Origin: Gammaproteobacteria bacterium
GTDB lineage: Bacteria; Pseudomonadota; Gammaproteobacteria; HK1
DNA length: 64,000 nucleotides
Assembly (NCBI GenBank): GCA_022824305.1
Contig: JAJEAD010000080.1
Coordinates: 1-64,000, forward strand
Reading direction: 5' to 3'
The notes beneath the pieces were generated by a model. That model made no database searches. It was not told where the DNA came from and saw only the letters and a program-made list of their open reading frames with translations. This document shows, in pieces, positions 49,084-57,052 of this stretch. The position numbers were made by a program, and so were the translations under genes. How positions within the stretch are numbered: the stretch's first letter is position 1; every line of letters starts with the position of its first letter.

Positions 49084-49207
49084 GACTTGATTGAAACTGA
49101 CCGGATCGACTCAACGACGACTGTAGCACCGGCCGAAGCGACAGGAATTTGACAGCGCACCAACTATCGTAAACAGTAGTTCCTCGCGGTAGGGGCAACG
49201 CGGGGCC

Positions 49208-51505
49208 ATGGAACTGCTGGTTCGATTTCTGGATTTCCTGTGGTCGTCGTTCCTCCTGCTTGCGCCGATGCTTCTTCTCGGCCTGTTTCTGGCGGGAGTG
49301 ATACATGTGTTCATCTCCCGACAGGCCATTCTGAAGTGGCTGCGCCACGACAGTCTCAAGTCCGTGTCGTCCAGCGCCGCCATTGGCGTTCCGATGCCGC
49401 TTTGCAGTTGCTCGGTGGTTCCGGTAGTGGCGGAGATGCGGCGCAAGGGGGCGTCGCGCTCAGCGTGCATGTCGTTCCTGATAACCGCACCGGAGACGGG
49501 AGCGGACTCCATCCTGGTCACCCATGCGTTCTTCGGTCCGGTGGCGGCGGTGGTGCGTCCCGTCATCAGCTTCATCACCGGAGTCGTTGCCGGCATCTTC
49601 TGCATCGGGCTCATCCGCGGCCGCGACGCGCCCGACAGCGGCACCTTCCCCGAGGATTATGACGACCATGATCACCAACACGGCCACGATGGAGACCACC
49701 ACCACCACCATCATCACGGCCACGATCATGATCACAGTCACCGTCCCCTCATTCCGGGAGCCGATGACTGCTACGTGAGCCCGAGCGAGCTCCGGGGATT
49801 CTTCCTTTCCTGGGTGCGCCGCTTGAGCGAGGGTGTCGGGCGAATCCGGTCCACGACCTGGATTAAGCCGGATTTCTATCGGGAGTTCCTTCCTCCTCGG
49901 CAGGTTGCAGCCTTCTCGAAAGGCACCGCGGACCGCGACCTGAGCGGCCTCACGTTCGGGATCGTGTGCCGGCACATCCTGCGTTACGGCTTCGTCGACG
50001 TCGCCGACGACATTCTCTTCGCCCTGCTCGTCGGCGTAGCGCTCGGCGGCGTGCTGTACCTGGCGATTCCGAGTGACCTCATGGCCCACGAGTACGCCCG
50101 CTGGCTCTCCTATCCCGTAATGGTCCTGGTGGGCGTTCCGCTCTACATCTGCGCCTCCGCGAGCACGCCTATCGCCGCGGCGCTGGTCGCCAAGGGGTTC
50201 AGTCCGGGAGCGGCGCTCATCTTCCTGATGACCGGACCCGCCACCAATACCGGAACCATAGCGATCATCGTCAGCCAGTTCGGCGCGCGATTTGCAACCG
50301 TGTACGTCGGCTCCGTGATCGCGGTGACGGTCGCGCTCGGCATCGTCGTCGACCTGCTCCTGATCGCCTTCGGCCTGTCGCTGTCCGTCAACCTGGAGGC
50401 CTCGGACTCGCCGGCGCTGATGGCCGTGCAGTGGGGAGGTGCTTTCGGCCTCATCGCCCTCATCGTCTGGCGCTTCCGCGCGGGAGCGCTGAAGAGCGGA
50501 TACGATGACCTGCTTTCCAATCTCCGTCCCTGGTCTGCGCCCGCCCGCAAGTGGTGGGGCCGCATGACGCGCAACGCACCCGTCGCAGGCGTCATTCGTC
50601 CGCGCACCCCGGCCGGAATCACCGTCTGGCTGGTCCTCATCGCCGCTTTCCTGCTGAGCGGTTTCGTCGTCGTGCGTCCCGGCGAGGTCGGATACGGTCG
50701 CCTCTTCGGCGCCGTGGTGTGGCGAGATCTGCCGCCGGGTCTGCACTATCTCGCGCCCCGCCCCTTCGCCCTGGTGGACAAGTGGCCGGTACGCGAGGTG
50801 AAGTCCGTCACTGGCGGCGACCAGCACGAGTACCTGACCGGCGACGTCAACCTCATGTCGATCGCGATGAACGTGCAGTACCGCGTCCGCGACCCCTATG
50901 TCTATCACTATCGCACCGCGAATCCCGAGCAGGTGATTGCCGACAATGTCCGCAAGGAGCTGCGCAAGTTCGCATCGGGGCGGACATTGGACGATTTGCT
51001 GAACGTGGAACGCAGGGCATTGCAGAACCACATAGCGGACGTGTTCGAGAAGCGCGTCCCGGGCGGGGACAGCGAGTTGCTCGACGCAATCGAGCTCGTC
51101 AAGGTGAGCCTGCTGTCGGTGAGTCCCGTGGATGCCGCCATGAACGCGTTTCGGGAGGTTTCGAGCTCCCAGGACGACCGGGAGCGCATCATCGTCAATG
51201 CCCAGCGCCTGGTGGTCTCGCTGATTCCCCGGGCGCACGGCAACGCCGTCTACGAGGTCGAGCAGGCCAAGGGCGAAGCGACGCGCAGGACCATGACCTC
51301 CGTGGCCGAGAGCGACGCCATTCGCGTCGTTGCCCGTGCGGTACGGGAATCGCCGGAAGTGCTTCACAACATGCTCTGGCGGGAAAAGCTCGAGACTTCC
51401 CTCGCCGGCAGAAACAAGATCATCGTTCCGACCGAAGATACGTTGAGCAAAGTAGCGGTGTGGAAATCATCGAACGGCGCTGCTCCCGTGTCGCCCCACC
51501 ACTGA
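49208..51505 (+). CDS. COG0701 (YraQ/ArsP-like) permease with His-rich loop, fused to an SPFH domain
   Basis: 765 residues in three parts. Residues 1-135 and 250-425 form the two halves of a DUF318/COG0701 permease; the first carries the hallmark VPMPLCSCSVVPV (61-73), the second SASTPIAAALVAKGFSPG and LMTGPATNT. Between them, residues 151-179 contain 15 histidines with Asp/Gly, a likely metal-binding loop. After a linker, a membrane helix (~471-490, ITVWLVLIAAFLLSGFVVV) leads into a stomatin/prohibitin-HflK-like domain (~490-745; VVRPGEVGYGRLFG, NLMSIAMNVQYRVRDPYVY). I know of no described fusion of these families. Metal or metalloid transport is inferred from the loop, the ArsP relationship and the Zur-like sites upstream; direction is unknown. 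Confidence 0.8.
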   Translation: MELLVRFLDFLWSSFLLLAPMLLLGLFLAGVIHVFISRQAILKWLRHDSLKSVSSSAAIGVPMPLCSCSVVPVVAEMRRKGASRSACMSFLITAPETGADSILVTHAFFGPVAAVVRPVISFITGVVAGIFCIGLIRGRDAPDSGTFPEDYDDHDHQHGHDGDHHHHHHHGHDHDHSHRPLIPGADDCYVSPSELRGFFLSWVRRLSEGVGRIRSTTWIKPDFYREFLPPRQVAAFSKGTADRDLSGLTFGIVCRHILRYGFVDVADDILFALLVGVALGGVLYLAIPSDLMAHEYARWLSYPVMVLVGVPLYICASASTPIAAALVAKGFSPGAALIFLMTGPATNTGTIAIIVSQFGARFATVYVGSVIAVTVALGIVVDLLLIAFGLSLSVNLEASDSPALMAVQWGGAFGLIALIVWRFRAGALKSGYDDLLSNLRPWSAPARKWWGRMTRNAPVAGVIRPRTPAGITVWLVLIAAFLLSGFVVVRPGEVGYGRLFGAVVWRDLPPGLHYLAPRPFALVDKWPVREVKSVTGGDQHEYLTGDVNLMSIAMNVQYRVRDPYVYHYRTANPEQVIADNVRKELRKFASGRTLDDLLNVERRALQNHIADVFEKRVPGGDSELLDAIELVKVSLLSVSPVDAAMNAFREVSSSQDDRERIIVNAQRLVVSLIPRAHGNAVYEVEQAKGEATRRTMTSVAESDAIRVVARAVRESPEVLHNMLWREKLETSLAGRNKIIVPTEDTLSKVAVWKSSNGAAPVSPHH

Positions 51506-51547
51506 ACCAACCCGCGCGCCCGAAACCGGAAGCGCTGGAGGCCGGCC

Positions 51548-52450
51548 ATGACCATGGGCAAACGCATCGCGATGACCGTCGCAGTCCTGTTGCTGGCCCT
51601 GCTCGCCTACGACAGCTTCTACGTCGTCCATGAATCGGAGCAGGGCGTCCTCACCCACTTCGGCAAGATTGCTCCACCGGTGAAGGATCCGGGCCTGCAC
51701 TTCAAGTTCCCCCGGCCCGTGTCGATGGTCTACAAAGTGGACCGGCGCATTCGTCCACTGACGGGACTCAGTCAGGAGCTGATCACCGAAGACCATACGA
51801 ACGTCCTGGTGGACGGCTACCTGCTGTGGCGGATTGCAGACGCCATTCGCTACGTGGAATCGATCCGGACGGAGGCCAATGCCGTCCAGCGCCTGAGCGA
51901 TCTGTATCGTTCGAGCACCGGCATCGTGGTCAGCAACAAGGCCCGGGACGCCTTCGTGAGCCTCGGGCTCAAGCACCAGGACATCACGCTGGTCACGCGC
52001 GAGATACTCGATCTGGTCAAGCCCGTCGCCGCCACGGACTACGGCATCGACGTCATCAAGGCCGGACTGGTCGAATATACCCTGCCCGCGGAAAACCGCC
52101 CCAGCGTGATTCAGCGGATGATCTCCGAACGCGCCCGAATCGCCGCCCGCTACCGCAGCGAAGGCGAAGAGAAGGCCATCGGCATCGAAGCATTCGCCAT
52201 TCACGAGCACGAGAAGCTCATGGCCGCCGCCCATGCCGAGGCCACCACCATCCTCGGACAGGCGGAAGCGGAAGCCATGGCCACGCTGGCCGTCGCGTAT
52301 AGCGAGGACCCCGCCTTCTACAAGTTCATCCGGGCCCTGGACAGCTACGATTCCATCATCGATCAGAACACCACGTTGATGCTTCCCGCCGACAACGAGC
52401 TGTTCAAGTATCTCCACGGCAACGAGATCCCGGCGCCGTCGCCGGAATAG
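51548..52450 (+). CDS. HflC-like SPFH membrane protein
   Basis: 300 residues. A single N-terminal membrane helix (MTVAVLLLALLAYDSFYVV), then an SPFH domain with FYVVHESEQGVLTHFGKI, PGLHFKFPRPVSMVYKVDRRI and LVDGYLLWRIADAIRY, a coiled-coil region (ERARIAARYRSEGEEKAIGI), and the HflC-like end YSEDPAFYKFIRALDSYDSII. It probably assembles with the SPFH parts encoded on both sides into a ring or cage in the inner membrane. It is not the housekeeping hflC locus: no hflX, hfq or purA is near. Start at 51548 or at the ATG two codons later. Confidence 0.87.
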   Translation: MTMGKRIAMTVAVLLLALLAYDSFYVVHESEQGVLTHFGKIAPPVKDPGLHFKFPRPVSMVYKVDRRIRPLTGLSQELITEDHTNVLVDGYLLWRIADAIRYVESIRTEANAVQRLSDLYRSSTGIVVSNKARDAFVSLGLKHQDITLVTREILDLVKPVAATDYGIDVIKAGLVEYTLPAENRPSVIQRMISERARIAARYRSEGEEKAIGIEAFAIHEHEKLMAAAHAEATTILGQAEAEAMATLAVAYSEDPAFYKFIRALDSYDSIIDQNTTLMLPADNELFKYLHGNEIPAPSPE

Positions 52451-52462
52451 CGAGTCGAATCG

Positions 52463-53947
52463 ATGCCGGGAAGCGCTACCGAACCGCTCGCACCGAGCAC
52501 TCGCATCATCTACGCGACCTTCGACTACGTGCGCGAACGCAGGGTGCGCATCGTGACGTCGCTCCTGGTTCTTGCCGTGCTCGCGGGGCTTGCGAGCGGG
52601 GTGTACATCGTAAAGAAGGAAGAGCGGGCGGTACTCACGCGCTTCGGCAAGGTCGTGGATGCGGAGGTTGGGCCCGGCATCCACTATGCGTTTCCGATCA
52701 TCGAACGGGCCCACGTGCGCAAAGTGATGCGAATTACGAGGCGGAACGTGGCGACCCGGGATGCCGACGGCAACGTCTACTTTTCCATCCTCTCCGGCGA
52801 CGCGAATCTCTTTGAAGTGGATGTGGCGCTGCAATACAAGATCGGGAACCTGAGGAACTATCTCTACACCAGCGTCGATCCCCATGCCGTGCTGACGCTC
52901 ATCGTGCGCGAGCGCCTGGTTGACGCCATGGGCAACAGCTTCATCGATCTCATCTTTACCACGAATCGCGACATCATCCAGCGCCACCTGTTCGACGAAA
53001 CGAAGGACTACCTCGCGGTCAACGATATCGGCATCGATCTGCTCGCGCTGAAGATCGTGGATCTGCGCCCCATCGACGAAACGGTCGCCGCGTTCCGGGA
53101 CGTGAGCGACGCAATCGCCGAGAGCATTCAGGCGGTCAGCGACGCCAACCGCAGAACGGAGAAGCTCCTGGCCCGCAGCAGGGGCCAGGCGGAAGCAGTG
53201 GTAATCAACGCCAGGACCAAGGCGAGGGAACGCCGCTTGCAGGCCGCGAGCAACGCGCAGGCATTTTCGGATCTGCTCGCCGCCTATCGAAGCCAGCCCT
53301 CCTCCGTGACCGTTACACGATACTGGCAGCGCATGCGCGAGATTTTCCGGGATGCCACGCTATCCGCGCTAAGTCCGGGCGATGCGTCGGTGATAGACAT
53401 CAACATGATCGAGGGCTTCGTCCCCGGGGTCGGCAGGATGCCCGACACAGCGGTCGCCGTCGCCTCGCCTCCGGAGCATCTCGCCGGTGCACGAGCCCCC
53501 CTCACCACCATGAGCGAGAAGGGGACGCACGGCTTCGAGCGGGTCGAAGCGGATCGCTTCCTCATCGACGGGCGATTCCACGCATCGGGCAGCGAGCGCC
53601 ACCACCTGGACACCGCCAACCTGCGTTCCCTGATCTTCGACGACCTGTCCATTTTCGGTCATCGCCATGTCGCCCCGAACCCCGTTGCCGCAGCGGCGGA
53701 AAAGAACGAGATGCCCATGGTGGAAAGGACGATCACCGAATCCGTCCAGGGGTCCCGGGGCGTGTCGGGAGCATTGCAGTCAGGGAAGCACGAGTCTCCG
53801 GAAGGGACGCAAACGCAGACGACTGAAAAGAAGGAGGCCGAGAAGAAGAAAGAGGAAGAAGGCCACGATGACTCCGCCGACGGAGACGACACCCTCGAAG
53901 AGAGCGGCCACGCACGAGGCGATCAGGAAGATGACAGCCATGGTTAG
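52463..53947 (+). CDS. HflK-like SPFH membrane protein with acidic His-containing tail
   Basis: 494 residues. A membrane helix at ~30-50 (IVTSLLVLAVLAGLASGVYIV), an SPFH domain (KKEERAVLTRFGKVVDAEVG, GIHYAFPIIERAHVRKVMRI, LFEVDVALQYKIGNLRNYLY), a coiled coil (RTEKLLARSRGQAEAVVIN) and a ~150-residue tail. The tail ends in a highly charged Lys/Glu then Asp/His stretch (EKKEAEKKKEEEGHDDSADG). Starts 12 bp after the HflC-like gene and overlaps the next gene by 17 bases. Third SPFH module of the operon. Confidence 0.85.
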   Translation: MPGSATEPLAPSTRIIYATFDYVRERRVRIVTSLLVLAVLAGLASGVYIVKKEERAVLTRFGKVVDAEVGPGIHYAFPIIERAHVRKVMRITRRNVATRDADGNVYFSILSGDANLFEVDVALQYKIGNLRNYLYTSVDPHAVLTLIVRERLVDAMGNSFIDLIFTTNRDIIQRHLFDETKDYLAVNDIGIDLLALKIVDLRPIDETVAAFRDVSDAIAESIQAVSDANRRTEKLLARSRGQAEAVVINARTKARERRLQAASNAQAFSDLLAAYRSQPSSVTVTRYWQRMREIFRDATLSALSPGDASVIDINMIEGFVPGVGRMPDTAVAVASPPEHLAGARAPLTTMSEKGTHGFERVEADRFLIDGRFHASGSERHHLDTANLRSLIFDDLSIFGHRHVAPNPVAAAAEKNEMPMVERTITESVQGSRGVSGALQSGKHESPEGTQTQTTEKKEAEKKKEEEGHDDSADGDDTLEESGHARGDQEDDSHG

Positions 53948-55112
53948 CCGGCTGGCGGCCTCGGTCCTCGTTCTGGGCCTGGGCTTCGCCGGTTGGGCCG
54001 TGGCGGAGGTGCCGGGGGTGCGCGCGGACGCTGTCACGTTCGGCCAGAGCGGTTGCTTTTCCGGCTCCTGTCGCGACGCGGGTCTCCAGTACCGCGGCGG
54101 CATACTGAGCGCCTTTCACGAACGCAATCTCACGGGCGGCGTCAACGGCAGGAAGCTCCTCCTGGTGTCACGAGACGACGAGTACGACCCCGACCTCGCG
54201 GCCGACAATGCACGCTGGTTCGTCGCCGCCAATGAGGTGTTCGCCGTCATCGGCGGTGTCGGTACCCCGACCGCGGAGCGCATGGTGCCCATCTTCAAGA
54301 GGGTGATGATGCCATTTGTCGGCCACCTCACGGGGGCCGACTTCCTCGGCAATGCCAGTCGCTTTCCGAATGTGGTGAACGTACGAACCGGCTACGCCGA
54401 GGAAACGCGCCAGCTCGTGACCCACATGTTCAACGACCTGAACGCGCGCCGCTTCGGAATCATCTATCAGGATGACGCATTCGGTCGCTCCGTGCTGGCC
54501 GCCTACGAAACAGTGCTCTCGACATTGGATCTTCCGATACTCGCCAAGTCATCCTATTCGCGGCACACCCATGCCATTCACTCGAGCGTGTTCACCATGG
54601 AGAAGGCGGACCTCGATGCCGTGCTTCTCGCGACCACGCTCGGAGCGGCCGCCGAAGCGATCAACACGGGGCGATCTCTCGGTCACGACTATTCCGTGGG
54701 CCTCCTGTCATTCGTGAGTACTCCGCGCCTCGAAGCGCTGCTGGACTACCCGAACGAGAACATTCTCCTGTCGAGGGTCACCCCGGACCCTGCGGACGAC
54801 GACAGCGTTCTGGTGAGGCGCTTCCGCCGCGCCGTTGCCGCCTACCGGCATGTGGACCCGGAGGCGGTCGAACGTGAGTCCGATCTGTTCGCGCTGGAAG
54901 GCTACATCGTAGGTCGATTTGTCATCGACGTGCTGGAACGCATGCCTTCCGAGTTGACCCGGGAGGCGTTCCTGGCGTCCGCGCTTGCCCCGGGGGCCGC
55001 CCACCTGGACGACTGGGTGATCGCCTTCGATGAGGGCAGCAACGTCGGGTCGGACTACGTAAGGCTCATCAACCTCGCCGGCTACGATTCGAAGAAGGAG
55101 GCCGCCGAGTGA
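53931..55112 (+). CDS. Periplasmic substrate-binding protein (branched-chain amino acid type I fold)
   Basis: 393 residues. A signal peptide (MTAMVSRLAASVLVLGLGFA to about residue 25) precedes a LivJ-like Venus-flytrap domain: VTFGQSGCFSG, AGLQYRGGILSAFHERN, GVNGRKLLLVSRDDEYDPDLA, FAVIGGVGTPTAERMVPIF and RRFGIIYQDDAFGRSVLAAYE. No ABC permease or ATPase accompanies it, so it may act as a sensor or scaffold partner. An ATG three codons later is an alternative start. It ends in a GTGA overlap with the next gene. Confidence 0.85.
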   Translation: MTAMVSRLAASVLVLGLGFAGWAVAEVPGVRADAVTFGQSGCFSGSCRDAGLQYRGGILSAFHERNLTGGVNGRKLLLVSRDDEYDPDLAADNARWFVAANEVFAVIGGVGTPTAERMVPIFKRVMMPFVGHLTGADFLGNASRFPNVVNVRTGYAEETRQLVTHMFNDLNARRFGIIYQDDAFGRSVLAAYETVLSTLDLPILAKSSYSRHTHAIHSSVFTMEKADLDAVLLATTLGAAAEAINTGRSLGHDYSVGLLSFVSTPRLEALLDYPNENILLSRVTPDPADDDSVLVRRFRRAVAAYRHVDPEAVERESDLFALEGYIVGRFVIDVLERMPSELTREAFLASALAPGAAHLDDWVIAFDEGSNVGSDYVRLINLAGYDSKKEAAE

Positions 55113-55597
55113 AGAAGCTCGCCGAATTTGCCAGAGAGGAAACCGGTGAAGAGTGGCTCCGGGAGGGCTACAAGGTCGTCTCGATGCGCCGCAACATCAT
55201 GTTTCGGATGTTGCTCGAGTCGACTCGCCTGCTGCTCTTCGGTAACGCCGGAGGCGCAGCCCTCATCATCGGCTTCATGAGCACCACTGCCGGTCAGAAC
55301 GAAGGCGCCTTCCACTGGTTCGCGCTGGCGACGGTGCTGGTGTTCGGCATCGGAACGTTGACCTCCGCGCTGACGATGATTCTCGTCACAATGGTTTCCA
55401 TCAAGGAAGCCCACGGGGCCGAATCCGCCCTCAAGCAATTCGCCGACGGCGTCAGCGACCGTTCCCATGTCATGTTCAACGTCGAAGGTCAGGCCTGGCG
55501 TCTTGCCGACTGGAGCACTTTCACCGGCATCGTCAGCGCCGGGACCTTCATCGTGGGCGGTCTTGCCGGAATTACGCTGTTGGTGCTTTTCTTCTAA
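55109..55597 (+). CDS. Small membrane protein of unknown family
   Basis: 162 residues, GTG start inside the previous gene's stop. A charged N-terminus (EFAREETGEEWLREGY) leads to three hydrophobic segments at about 40-57, 68-96 and 137-162; the loop between the second and third (SIKEAHGAESALKQFADGVS) is polar. I do not recognise the family. Tight coupling to the binding protein suggests the two work together in the membrane. Confidence 0.75.
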   Translation: MKKLAEFAREETGEEWLREGYKVVSMRRNIMFRMLLESTRLLLFGNAGGAALIIGFMSTTAGQNEGAFHWFALATVLVFGIGTLTSALTMILVTMVSIKEAHGAESALKQFADGVSDRSHVMFNVEGQAWRLADWSTFTGIVSAGTFIVGGLAGITLLVLFF

Positions 55598-55677
55598 GCG
55601 TTTCCCTGCTTCTCGACCTGTCGTCACGGAGCCCGACGCCAATCGGATAGTCGGCGCACCCAAGAAGGCTTGCGGAC

Positions 55678-56826
55678 ATGACAGCGCAGGAACCAGCCGC
55701 CGCGCGCTCAGGACTGCCTCAGTGGCTCATCGTCATTGTGGCCGCGTACGTATTGCTCGTAGCGGTTGGCGTGATTGGAAAGGGCTTTCAACACGCATTC
55801 GGAGGCACAGAAGGCGTCGAGTCTCTGTTCGAATTTGCGACAAATCCCTTCGCCGGTCTGGTTCTTGGCATACTGGCGACCGCGCTGATTCAGTCTTCCA
55901 GCACCGTGACATCCATTGTCGTCGGCCTCGTGGCGGGGGGGATGCCCATTGCCGCAGCGATACCCATGGTCATGGGAGCCAATGTCGGGACAACGGTAAC
56001 CAACACGCTCGTCAGTTTCGGCCATGTGAAGCGACCGGGTGAGTTCAAGAACGCGTTCGCGGCAGCTACCGTACACGACTTTTTCAATCTTCTGAGCATC
56101 CTGATATTCCTGCCCCTGGAACTCGCGTTCGGCATTCTCGAGAAACTGAGCGCTGCTCTCACCCACGTCATAGAAGACATTGGATCTGTCGACGCTTCCG
56201 GAAAGGGTATCGTCAAGACAGTCGTCGGCTCAGGAGTCCGTTTCGTCGAGTCGCTTGCGTCTCCGCTCCCCGACATATGGGCGGGTTCGGCCATGATCGT
56301 GGCGGGGATCGCATTGATTCTGCTGTCCATCATGTACCTTGGAAGGGCTCTGAGGGCCGCATTTGCCGGCAGGGCGCAGAACTTCCTGCAGGCTGCTGTG
56401 GGCAGGAGCCCGGTGACCGGCATATTTTCGGGCACGGTTGTCACTGTGCTGGTGCAGTCGTCCTCGACCACCACGAGCATCCTGGTACCCCTGGCGGGGA
56501 GTGGAGTGATCGGGCTTCGTCATGTCTATCCGTTCACGCTCGGTGCCAACATCGGGACGACAATTACGGCGCTTCTGGCGGCAACTGCGATAACGGGACC
56601 CACCCACGCCGTCGCGCACCAGATTGCCATTGCCCACTTTCTCTACAATCTGCTGGGTGTGGTCGTGATCTACGGCATTCCCTGGTTGCGCAGGATTCCA
56701 ATCGCCGGGGCCGAGTGGATTGCACGGCTCGGGAGTGAGCGGAGAGGACTGGCCGTGGGATACATTCTTTGCGTGTTCTTCGGTATCCCGGGAGCGCTCG
56801 TGTTCTCCAGCGCCTCGTTGTCCTGA
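55678..56826 (+). CDS. Na/Pi cotransporter (NptA/PNaS) family protein
   Basis: 382 residues with the inverted-repeat signature of sodium-phosphate symporters: ATALIQSSSTVTSIVVGLVAGG with MVMGANVGTTVTNTLVS in the first half, and VTVLVQSSSTTTSILVPLAGSG with LGANIGTTITALLAA in the second. Eight or more membrane segments. It lacks the C-terminal PhoU domain of many bacterial members. Base composition looks less GC-rich than the housekeeping genes around it. It is separated by 80 bp from the small membrane gene and probably ends the operon. The transported ion need not be phosphate. Confidence 0.87.
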   Translation: MTAQEPAAARSGLPQWLIVIVAAYVLLVAVGVIGKGFQHAFGGTEGVESLFEFATNPFAGLVLGILATALIQSSSTVTSIVVGLVAGGMPIAAAIPMVMGANVGTTVTNTLVSFGHVKRPGEFKNAFAAATVHDFFNLLSILIFLPLELAFGILEKLSAALTHVIEDIGSVDASGKGIVKTVVGSGVRFVESLASPLPDIWAGSAMIVAGIALILLSIMYLGRALRAAFAGRAQNFLQAAVGRSPVTGIFSGTVVTVLVQSSSTTTSILVPLAGSGVIGLRHVYPFTLGANIGTTITALLAATAITGPTHAVAHQIAIAHFLYNLLGVVVIYGIPWLRRIPIAGAEWIARLGSERRGLAVGYILCVFFGIPGALVFSSASLS

Positions 56827-56933
56827 GGGCCGCATGCATGACCGGTTCGACATTCGCAGGCCGGGAACCAATACAGGTACCGTGACGAAGGCTGAGAGTT
56901 CCCGACTGGCATGGCAGCCCCGGACCTTGACAC

Positions 56934-57020
56934 GGCTGCCGCTGTTTCGAAGACGCCTTGGATCTGAACGGCAAGGGCGCCGTCGCGGTGGACCGGGCCC
57001 GGCCCGGTAGCGCCCGGAAC
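56934..57020 (+). pseudogene. Fragment of a znuA-like gene
   Basis: Twenty-nine codons in one frame match residues 211-239 of the intact ZnuA at 18 positions, including the run KGAVAVD and FE-A-DLN before it; the DNA is visibly similar over about 65 bases. There is no start, no signal peptide and no further similarity on either side. It lies just past the permease-SPFH operon, in the gap before tatC. Confidence 0.75.
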
Positions 57021-57024
57021 GCTT

Positions 57025-57048
57025 CCCGGCGGTCCGGGAGCCGCCGGG
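57025..57048 (-). terminator. Hairpin after tatC
   Basis: CCCGGCGG (57025-57032) and CCGCCGGG (57041-57048) form a perfect 8-bp stem with an 8-base loop, five bases beyond the tatC stop on the minus strand. No T-run. Confidence 0.4.
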
Positions 57049-57052
57049 GCCG

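Larger units (their letters stand above)
48912..49088. repeat. Two-copy tandem repeat of ~88 bp
   Basis: Unit 1 (48912-49000) and unit 2 (49001-49088) both open TGTTCAGATATTCGC and both close with the same 23-bp box; the middles have diverged. Conservation is greatest at the two ends of the unit, as if the boxes were kept while the spacer drifted. Confidence 0.75.
48634..49207. other. AT-richer intergenic region upstream of the permease-SPFH operon
   Basis: No gene I can support in about 570 bp between the znuA hairpin and the operon. Short frames (for example from the ATG at 48741) have no motifs. The segment contains an ~88-bp tandem duplication, two identical Zur-box-like sites, and a perfect TTGACA (49149-49154) with TAAACA 15 bases later, 33 bases before the first ATG. 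Confidence 0.6.

Noticed and set aside
48912..49088. CRISPR-like direct repeats.
   Set aside because: Only two units, adjacent rather than spacer-separated, with no cas genes; the pattern is a diverged tandem duplication.
51548..53947. Housekeeping hflK-hflC locus.
   Set aside because: Canonical neighbours (hfq, hflX, purA, miaA) are absent, gene order is different, and a permease-SPFH fusion leads the operon.
55678..56826. Assigning the last operon gene as a phosphate transporter proper.
   Set aside because: The QSSS repeats place it in the family, but there is no PhoU domain and the context is metal-related, so the substrate was left open.
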